A DNA stretch of 64,000 nucleotides from Halococcus hamelinensis 100A6 (GTDB taxonomy: Archaea > Halobacteriota > Halobacteria > Halobacteriales > Halococcaceae): the NCBI RefSeq assembly GCF_000336675.1, contig NZ_AOMB01000005.1:26374-90373 (forward strand), given 5' to 3'. Both the position numbers and the translations under genes were made by a program. Shown piece by piece: positions 58,422 through 64,000 of this stretch. Each line of letters starts with the position of its first letter. Within the stretch, counting starts at the first letter, position 1. The notes beneath the pieces were generated by a model, which did no database searches, had not been told where the DNA came from, and worked only from the letters and a program-made list of their open reading frames with translations.

Positions 58422-58961
58422 ATGGCGACCGAGGGTGAAGCCCGACCCGGTCCCCGGGACGACTACCCCTTCGCGCCGGACGAGGTTCCAGTGGTGGAGT
58501 GGAGCGGCGAGGTCGAACACGACGACGGGTCGGCGGAGGCGTTGTTCGCGGCGACCGAGCGACGGCTGGTCTGCGTGACGCGGACGGGCGAGGAGATCGT
58601 GGACTACACCCGGATCGCCGGGGTCGAAACCCGGTCCGAAACCGACGAGTCGGCCGGAGGGAGCTACCGCGACCTCGCGGTCGGCGGGGTGGTGTTCACC
58701 GCCGCCGGGCTCGGGGCGTTGGTGGTCGCGGACCGGATCATCGGGATGTCGGTCGGTGTCGTGGTCGCACTCATCGGTGTGCTGTTGCTCCTCGACGTGC
58801 TCCGAAACCTCCGGAGCGGGAGCGGGATGATGACGATCGAGGCGTCGGTCGAACACGTTCGACTCGACCGGGTCGATGCCGCGCCGCTCCACATCACCGC
58901 CACGGAGCGGGTCGCGACGAGGCTCCGCGACCTCATCGCCGACGCACGAAACGAGGAGTGA
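58422..58961 (+). CDS. Two-TM protein with PH-like halves
   Basis: The 179-residue protein has an N-terminal segment (VVEWSGEVEHDDGSAEALFAATERRLVC, shortened family block) like bacterial PH domains, two central membrane helices (about residues 88-125), and a C-terminal part (MTIEASVEHVRLDRVDAAPL) that completes a second half. I recognise it only as a haloarchaeal membrane protein. ATG 58422 is preferred over GTG 58410. Confidence 0.7.
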   Translation: MATEGEARPGPRDDYPFAPDEVPVVEWSGEVEHDDGSAEALFAATERRLVCVTRTGEEIVDYTRIAGVETRSETDESAGGSYRDLAVGGVVFTAAGLGALVVADRIIGMSVGVVVALIGVLLLLDVLRNLRSGSGMMTIEASVEHVRLDRVDAAPLHITATERVATRLRDLIADARNEE

Positions 58962-58999
58962 GTTACTGAGCGTCTCGGAGACGTATCGATACGACGGGT

Positions 59000-59788
59000 T
59001 CAGCGCCGACGGACGAGGAACGCGACCCCGAGCAACGTGATCACGGCGACCACGGGTCCGAAGCCGGGCCCGCTCCCGCCACTGCCACCGCTCTCGTTCC
59101 CGGCGCTTCCGTTCGCCTCGCCGCTCGTTTCGGCCCCGCCGTCACTCGCGGCGGTCGTTTCGGCACCGCCCGCGTCGGCCTGGGTGGCCGCGCTCGTCGC
59201 GTCGCTCTCACCGCTGGTCGCGGTACCGGAGCTGTCCTGAACCGTGACGTCCGCGATGTCGACGACCCGGCGGTCGGAGTCGCCCTGGTAGACCGGTTCG
59301 TCGGCGTCGGCGTCGAACGCGCCGTTGCCGTTGGAGTCAGCGTAGAGCACCGCGGTCAGGGACTCCGAACCGTTCAGCGGGCGGTTGAGCTCGATCCGGA
59401 TGTTGTCGGCGATCCCGCCGTTGAGGAGGTACGACGACCCGATGACCCGTTCGTCCCCGCCGCTGGTGCCGTTGATGACGATGAACCCGTTGGTGGGGAG
59501 CGTCGCTGAGTCGACGAGGACCGTCTCACCGCTCGACTCCTGGTCGTCGAACGTGATGCTCGGTCCGTCCGACGCGCCGGTGGTTCCCGCGCTCCCGCCG
59601 GCGGTCGCCGCCTCGGTCGCCGAGCCGCTTTCGGTCGTCGTCGTGCTCTCCGCCGTCGTGGTGTTCCCGGTGTCGGTCGTCGATTGTTGTGGATGCAGGG
59701 GGCCCGTGGCCGCGAGCGCGCCGCCAGCGCCGGCACCCGCTATCAACAGGGCCGACACGAGGGCCACGACGAGAGTATTCGTTCGCAT
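59000..59788 (-). CDS. Surface protein with PGF-CTERM anchor
   Basis: The protein has a signal peptide (MRTNTLVVALVSALLIAGAG), a Thr/Ser-rich stretch, a beta domain (about residues 75-185, DUF7282-like: SATLPTNGFIVI; NIRIELNRPLNGSESLTAVLY), a second low-complexity linker, and PGFGPVVAVITLLGVAF followed by Arg residues at the C-terminus. The last part is the PGF-CTERM signal, cut by archaeosortase ArtA with lipid attachment. An ATG three codons upstream (59797) is possible. Confidence 0.82.
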   Translation of the reverse strand: MRTNTLVVALVSALLIAGAGAGGALAATGPLHPQQSTTDTGNTTTAESTTTTESGSATEAATAGGSAGTTGASDGPSITFDDQESSGETVLVDSATLPTNGFIVINGTSGGDERVIGSSYLLNGGIADNIRIELNRPLNGSESLTAVLYADSNGNGAFDADADEPVYQGDSDRRVVDIADVTVQDSSGTATSGESDATSAATQADAGGAETTAASDGGAETSGEANGSAGNESGGSGGSGPGFGPVVAVITLLGVAFLVRRR

Positions 59789-59976
59789 GTTGGACATCGG
59801 TAGAAAGCCATGGACCATAAAAGTAGACATCCGCGCTCGCGTGGCGACCCGAACACGGGGACGACGACCGTGTCGGTTGCATGGCTGTCCATGGTCGGTG
59901 CGACCGAACCGGAATCCCGCGACCGCCGAAACGGGAGTCACCCGCGGGCTTATTCCGCCGGGCGCGTAGATTCGGT

Positions 59977-60789
59977 ATGAGCGATCTCAGTCTCGACGGC
60001 ACCCAGCTCGACCGGTACTCGCGTCACATCATCATGGACGGCGTGGGACCCGCCGGCCAGTCGGCACTCCTCGACTCGCGTGTGCTCGTCGTCGGGGCCG
60101 GTGGACTCGGCTCGCCCGTCATCGAGTATCTCGCGGCCGCGGGCGTCGGAACGCTCGGGATCGCCGACGACGACGTCGTCGAGCGGAGCAACCTCCAGCG
60201 ACAGGTGATCCACGGCGACGGTGACGTGGGTCGGAAGAAGGTCGAGAGCGCGGCCGCGTTCGTCGAGGACCTGAACCCCGACGTCGCGGTCGAACCCCAC
60301 GACGTCCGCGTCGGGCCAGAGAACGTCGCCGACCTCGTCGCCGACTACGACTTCGTGGTCGACGGGGCCGACAACTTTCGGACGAGATACCTCGTCAACG
60401 ACGCGTGTACGCTCGCCGGGATCCCCTTCTCCCACGGTGCGATCTACCGCTTCGAGGGGCAGATCACGACCTTCACCGAGGGATCACCGTGCTATCGCTG
60501 TCTGTTCGCCGAGGCCCCGCCCGCCGGCACGGTCCCCGACTGCGCGACCACGGGTGTGCTCGGGGTCCTCCCGGGAGTCGTGGGGTCGATACAGGCCACC
60601 GAGGCCGTCAAACACCTCGTCGGGGTCGGCGAGAGCCTCGACGGCCGGCTGCTCCACTACGACGCGCTCGGGATGAACTTCGAGGAACTCCCGATCCGGC
60701 CGAACCCCGAATGTTCGGTCTGCGGCGAGAACGGTATCGAATCGGTCGACGAGGTCGAGTACGTCGGGTCGTGTGCGGTCGCGGAGTAG
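59977..60789 (+). CDS. ubaA: SAMP-activating enzyme E1 (UbaA)
   Basis: This 270-residue ThiF/MoeB/E1-family enzyme adenylates the C-terminus of ubiquitin-like SAMP proteins for protein tagging and sulfur transfer. It has the nucleotide site VVGAGGLGSPVIEYLAAAG near residue 35, zinc ligands CYRC and CSVC, and the active-site Cys in VPDCATTGVLG near 188. The start MSDLSLDGTQLDRYSRH is typical. A JAMM protein that might reverse the tagging is at 8015. Confidence 0.88.
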   Translation: MSDLSLDGTQLDRYSRHIIMDGVGPAGQSALLDSRVLVVGAGGLGSPVIEYLAAAGVGTLGIADDDVVERSNLQRQVIHGDGDVGRKKVESAAAFVEDLNPDVAVEPHDVRVGPENVADLVADYDFVVDGADNFRTRYLVNDACTLAGIPFSHGAIYRFEGQITTFTEGSPCYRCLFAEAPPAGTVPDCATTGVLGVLPGVVGSIQATEAVKHLVGVGESLDGRLLHYDALGMNFEELPIRPNPECSVCGENGIESVDEVEYVGSCAVAE

Positions 60790-60792
60790 GGA

Positions 60793-61710
60793 TCAGAGCT
60801 CGGCGCGTGCCGGCCGGAGCGGTCGGGCGACGTCCGCCGGGGGCGCGTCGAACCGGTCGGGATGGATCAGTCCGGCGAGGTGTTCGAGCGAGTCCACGAG
60901 CCGCGGCCCGGGGCGGTTCATGAACCAATGGCCGTCGAGCGCGTAGGCGCGGCCCTCCCGGACGGCGGTGAGGTCGTGCCAGCCCTCGCGCTCGGTGAGG
61001 TCGGCGAGGTTCTCGGCGGTCTGGTCGAGGTCGAAACCACAGGGCGCGACCACGAGCGCCTCGGGGTCGTACTCGCGGATCTCGTCCCACTCGCGCGGAC
61101 GCGAGGCAGCCCCCGGCTCGGTGAAGCCCTCGGATCCACCCGCGAGGTCGACCATCTCGGGGACCCAGTGGCCGGCGGTCATCACGGGGTCGGTCCAGTC
61201 GAGCACCGCTACGCGCGGACGCTCTTCTATGGCGTCCGTCACCGCTTCGACCGCCGCGACGCGGGCTTCGAGGGCCGCCACGAGTTCGTCGGCGCGCTCC
61301 TCTCGGCCCACCGCCCGTCCCACGCGCCGGATGTCGTCGAGCACGTCGTCGATGGAGTGGGGGTCGGTCGTGAGCACCTCGCAGTCGAGATCCAGCTGGT
61401 CGATCGCGTCGCGGACGAGCACCGAATCCACGGCACAGACGTCGCAGATCCCCTGGGAGACCACGAGGTCGGGGTCGAGTCTATCGAGGGTCGCGAGGTC
61501 GATGTCGTAGACGCCCTCGCCGTCCTCGGCTTCGAGGACCTGTCGATCTATCTCGGCGCTCGACGCTTCGGGGTCCACCCGCGAGCGGTTGACGGCGGGT
61601 TTCTCGGCCGCCGCGGGCGGGTAGTCGCACTCGTGGGAGACCCCGACGGGGTCGACCCCGAGCGCGTAGACGATCTCCGTCGCCGACGGGAGCAGCGAGA
61701 CGACGCGCAT
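60793..61710 (-). CDS. Cobalamin-binding periplasmic-type protein (BtuF-like)
   Basis: This 305-residue type III substrate-binding protein starts MRVVSLLPSATEIVYALG, as in BtuF-like proteins, and has the long backbone helix (about residues 130-160). No signal peptide or lipobox is seen, so it may be cytosolic, as in a group of archaeal BtuF homologues. It converges with ubaA, with 3 bp between stops. No transporter genes are next to it, so a role in vitamin B12 uptake is uncertain. Confidence 0.82.
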   Translation of the reverse strand: MRVVSLLPSATEIVYALGVDPVGVSHECDYPPAAAEKPAVNRSRVDPEASSAEIDRQVLEAEDGEGVYDIDLATLDRLDPDLVVSQGICDVCAVDSVLVRDAIDQLDLDCEVLTTDPHSIDDVLDDIRRVGRAVGREERADELVAALEARVAAVEAVTDAIEERPRVAVLDWTDPVMTAGHWVPEMVDLAGGSEGFTEPGAASRPREWDEIREYDPEALVVAPCGFDLDQTAENLADLTEREGWHDLTAVREGRAYALDGHWFMNRPGPRLVDSLEHLAGLIHPDRFDAPPADVARPLRPARAEL

Positions 61711-61784
61711 GGGTCGAGATGGGGCGGCGAAGCCAAAGCCTTCGTGGTCGAACGGGTTTTCACCGCGACGGCGTAAGGCCGACC

Positions 61785-62393
61785 ATGCAGACGACCGCCG
61801 GGACCTACCGCGTCCTCCGGAGTCCACGCGACCCCGACGAACTCCTGCTGCTCGACGTCGAGAGCCAGGACCCGACGTACGTGCCCTCGACCGGCTACGA
61901 GGGCGACCTCGCGGCGCGGGTGGCGGAACTCGAACCCGGGAATCGTGTCGCGGCCGAGATCGACTGGGCGGACGGGCCACGGTTCGCGGCCGTGACGGTC
62001 GAGACCGAAACGACCGTCGAGTTCGTCGACGGCGCGACGGGGATCTTCGAGGCCGCACGCGAGACGTGGGACGAGGCCCGTCGGGAGGGGCAGGCGATGA
62101 ACTCCCGAGTGACCAGGGACACCGACGGCGAACCGAACGGGGTGGTCTACACCTTCGCGAAACAGTCGGGCGAACGCGACCTCTTCGCCGAGTTTCGGGA
62201 CGGCATCACCCCGCTCGAACCGCTCGTCGACCGGCTCGCGGAGGGTGCGGAGCCGCCGTTCGCGGGCTTCGTCATCCGGCCGGCGGACGAACCGTTCGTC
62301 CTCGTCGCGCTCGCGATCGACCGGGCGGGGCCGCTCGCCGAGACCATCCGCGAGACCTACGCCGGGGCCGCCCGAACGACGCACGGTTTATAG
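61785..62393 (+). CDS. DUF6663-type haloarchaeal protein
   Basis: The 202-residue protein starts MQTTAGTYRVLRSPRDPDEL with a small beta-barrel-like N-terminus (about residues 1-70), and continues with FEAARETWDEARREGQAMNSRVTRD and a C-terminal domain ending in FVLVALAIDRAG. I recall it as DUF6663, haloarchaea-specific and unstudied. It is 24 bp upstream of the next gene. Confidence 0.7.
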   Translation: MQTTAGTYRVLRSPRDPDELLLLDVESQDPTYVPSTGYEGDLAARVAELEPGNRVAAEIDWADGPRFAAVTVETETTVEFVDGATGIFEAARETWDEARREGQAMNSRVTRDTDGEPNGVVYTFAKQSGERDLFAEFRDGITPLEPLVDRLAEGAEPPFAGFVIRPADEPFVLVALAIDRAGPLAETIRETYAGAARTTHGL

Positions 62394-62416
62394 GACGGGC
62401 CGGTGAAGGGCGCGGT

Positions 62417-62710
62417 ATGCTCGACGAGGCAGACCGCACGGACCTGGAGAACGTTCGGCTGCGGCTCCGCGTGCTGAGCGGGATGCACAAGCTCGACGCG
62501 ATCGAACACGCCGACGACCTCACCGACCGCGAAGCGGCCGAGCGGGAGGGGAAAAGCGTCGCCTACGGCAAGGCCGCCGACCACATCGCGGCGGTGCTCG
62601 ACGGCGAGTACGAACAAGCCGGGATCAACGACCTCGTCTCCGAACTCCCCGCCGACTGGAGCCTCAACCTCCTCCGCTACGCCGCCTACAGCGAACGCAC
62701 GGACGACTGA
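62417..62710 (+). CDS. Small haloarchaeal hypothetical protein (97 aa)
   Basis: This helical protein starts MLDEADRTDLENVRLRLRVL and ends DWSLNLLRYAAYSERTDD. I have no domain to offer. The composition is acidic and host-like. It is close behind the DUF6663-type gene on the same strand, probably in one transcript. Confidence 0.68.
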   Translation: MLDEADRTDLENVRLRLRVLSGMHKLDAIEHADDLTDREAAEREGKSVAYGKAADHIAAVLDGEYEQAGINDLVSELPADWSLNLLRYAAYSERTDD

Positions 62711-62787
62711 GGGCGGGAAGGACTACGGTCGGAAAATTCGCGGTCGAAATGGATAGTGTTATTTGAGGTTTGGGTGTGGAAATTTAT

Positions 62788-63657
62788 ATGGGTACGATCT
62801 CCGCGGTTTCGAGCGCCGGTGCGGCACTGCGTCGGAATCCTATCATCTTCGCGGCGATGGTCGTCGTCGTGGGAGTCAGCTTACTCTCGACCGTCGTCCA
62901 GTTCCTCCCCATAGCAAACGACCCCCTCGTTTCCAGCCTGCTCAGCATGGCCATCTCGCTCGTCGTCACGGTGTTCGTCTACCCGTTCGTCGAAGGCGGG
63001 ATCATCGGGATGGCGCACGAGGGCGTGGTCGGCCGCACGGGCTTCGGGACGTTCCTCAGTGAAGGCCGTGAGAACTACGTCGGGCTCCTGCTCGCGAACA
63101 TACTGCTGTTCGCGATTTTCATCGCGACCGGCATCGTCTACCTCATCGTCTCGGTCGTGATCGCGCTCGTCGCCGGGTTCGCGGTGGGTGGCGGGGGCGG
63201 CGGCGGGTTCGCGGGCGGTGTGGGGCTCGGCGCGGGGCTCGTCTTCACCGGCATCTCGGCGCTCCTCATCATCGGACTCCTGCTGGTGCCGTTCTTCCTC
63301 CAGTTCTACCAGGCGGCGATCGTCGTCGACGACGCCGGCGTCACGGACTCGTTCCGGCGGAGCGCGGGGCTGGTTCGAGCGAACTTCGCGAAGACCCTCG
63401 GCTACAACGTCATCGCCCTGCTCGTCAACCTCGTTTCCGTCATCCCGATCCTCTACTACGTCGTTACCCAAGTGTCCGTCTCGGACGCGCCGGCGAACGC
63501 CGCCGCGAACGGATTCCTCGGAACGTCGCCGTCCGGCGGACTCGTGTTCTTCGTCGCCTGGGGCGTACTGTCGTTCTTGATCGGTGCGTTCCTGCGAACC
63601 TACTACGTGGCTTACTACACGGATAGAACCGAGGGACGACCCGAACCCACCGCCTGA
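62788..63657 (+). CDS. Multi-TM membrane protein (DUF7847/GDPD-membrane-like)
   Basis: The 289-residue protein has about six hydrophobic segments, the third followed by a Gly run (VGGGGGGGFAGG). The block FRRSAGLVRANFAKTLGYNVIALL near residue 190 is typical of haloarchaeal relatives of the GDPD membrane domain. The function is unknown. ATG 62788 is chosen over the upstream TTG; a TATA-like TTATTTGAGG precedes it. Confidence 0.75.
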   Translation: MGTISAVSSAGAALRRNPIIFAAMVVVVGVSLLSTVVQFLPIANDPLVSSLLSMAISLVVTVFVYPFVEGGIIGMAHEGVVGRTGFGTFLSEGRENYVGLLLANILLFAIFIATGIVYLIVSVVIALVAGFAVGGGGGGGFAGGVGLGAGLVFTGISALLIIGLLLVPFFLQFYQAAIVVDDAGVTDSFRRSAGLVRANFAKTLGYNVIALLVNLVSVIPILYYVVTQVSVSDAPANAAANGFLGTSPSGGLVFFVAWGVLSFLIGAFLRTYYVAYYTDRTEGRPEPTA

Positions 63658-63808
63658 ACCACGAACGCACCGGTCGGTGAGCGAGGTCGACGCGAACCGG
63701 ACGGCGAACCGTCGACGTGTAGGTCACGAGACGTTCTCTCAGGGCTGTCTCGATTCGAGTGCCAGCGGTACCGCGGTTCGCTAAAAAATTCGAAGTTCGG
63801 GTAGCCGG

Positions 63809-64000
63809 TCAGTCGTCGGCGGGGGCCGCGCCCGAGCTCCCTTCCTGCTGGGCCTTCGTGTGGGGCAGCTTGCCGCCGTCGGCGAGGATCTCGCGCTCGC
63901 GTTCGGAGGCCTTGAGGGTGCCCGTCGCTTCCCAGTCGTCGTTCACGCGGATCGTGAACTCGGTCTCGCCGGAGCGGACGGCCTCGTCGACGTCGTCGAC
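63809..64000 (-). CDS. C-terminus of a probable aconitate hydratase (partial)
   Basis: Only the last 63 residues are in the window; the gene continues beyond the right edge. The sequence VDDVDEAVRSGETEFTIRV, then DWEATGTLKASERER and ILADGGKLPHTK agrees with what I recall for the end of haloarchaeal aconitase, the TCA-cycle citrate/isocitrate isomerase. The short length limits certainty. Confidence 0.65.
   Translation of the reverse strand, partial: VDDVDEAVRSGETEFTIRVNDDWEATGTLKASEREREILADGGKLPHTKAQQEGSSGAAPADD

Overview
The window is from a halophilic archaeon (class Halobacteria). The chromosomal parts are GC-rich and encode acidic proteins. Archaeal markers include ribosomal proteins S15 and S3Ae, KEOPS Pcc1, aIF2-beta, an archaeal CCA-adding enzyme, a histone doublet, RPA, UbaA and a PGF-CTERM surface protein. 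The genus cannot be fixed from sequence reading alone.

Layout. 0-7.4 kb: phosphate permease, then a three-gene type IV pilus/Tad-like operon (ATPase, membrane platform, pilin-like protein). 7.2-15.2 kb: RibL and a JAMM protein, a DHH/S1 nuclease, a secreted phospholipase-D protein, an acidic HEAT-repeat protein, archaetidylserine synthase and a copper protein. 15.3-17.7 kb: a translationally coupled block S15 / RecJ-like / Pcc1 / S3Ae. 17.9-28.6 kb: tRNA-Ala, -Phe, -Met (or Ile2), -Asn and -Arg between housekeeping genes (DapA-like, CCA enzyme, histone plus deacetylase-like pair, RPA). 35.9-45.9 kb: Azf-like glucose-6-phosphate dehydrogenase, aIF2-beta, dihydroneopterin aldolase, MazG-like, creatininase/ArfB-like and an ABC exporter. 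58.4-64 kb: UbaA, BtuF-like protein, small haloarchaeal families and the C-terminus of a probable aconitase.

Two AT-richer islands interrupt this backbone. Island 1 (28547-35814, 7.2 kb) lies between an intact tRNA-Arg gene and a 25-bp copy of that gene's D-arm-to-anticodon segment. It has no visible integrase. It carries a PD-(D/E)XK-like protein, a two-TM protein directly upstream of an ApeA-type HEPN protein, a DUF4209-type protein with an R-x4-H-G motif, and zinc-finger proteins, so it looks like a defence cargo island. Island 2 (45994-57910, 11.9 kb) is flanked by an exact 41-bp repeat of the 3' half of tRNA-Val. It encodes a tyrosine integrase, an SF2-like ATPase that may serve replication, winged-helix regulators, a terminase small/large pair and a lipoprotein, but no portal, capsid or tail genes. 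This content resembles a virus satellite that borrows a helper's particle.

Both islands carry a SWIM zinc-finger gene that overlaps small zinc-ribbon genes, each preceded by a nested double-stem sequence of the same shape. Three tRNA loci (Ala, Arg, Val) have repeated tRNA 3' tails separated by short GAGCGA-rich spacers. These shared features are the main candidates for undescribed biology here.
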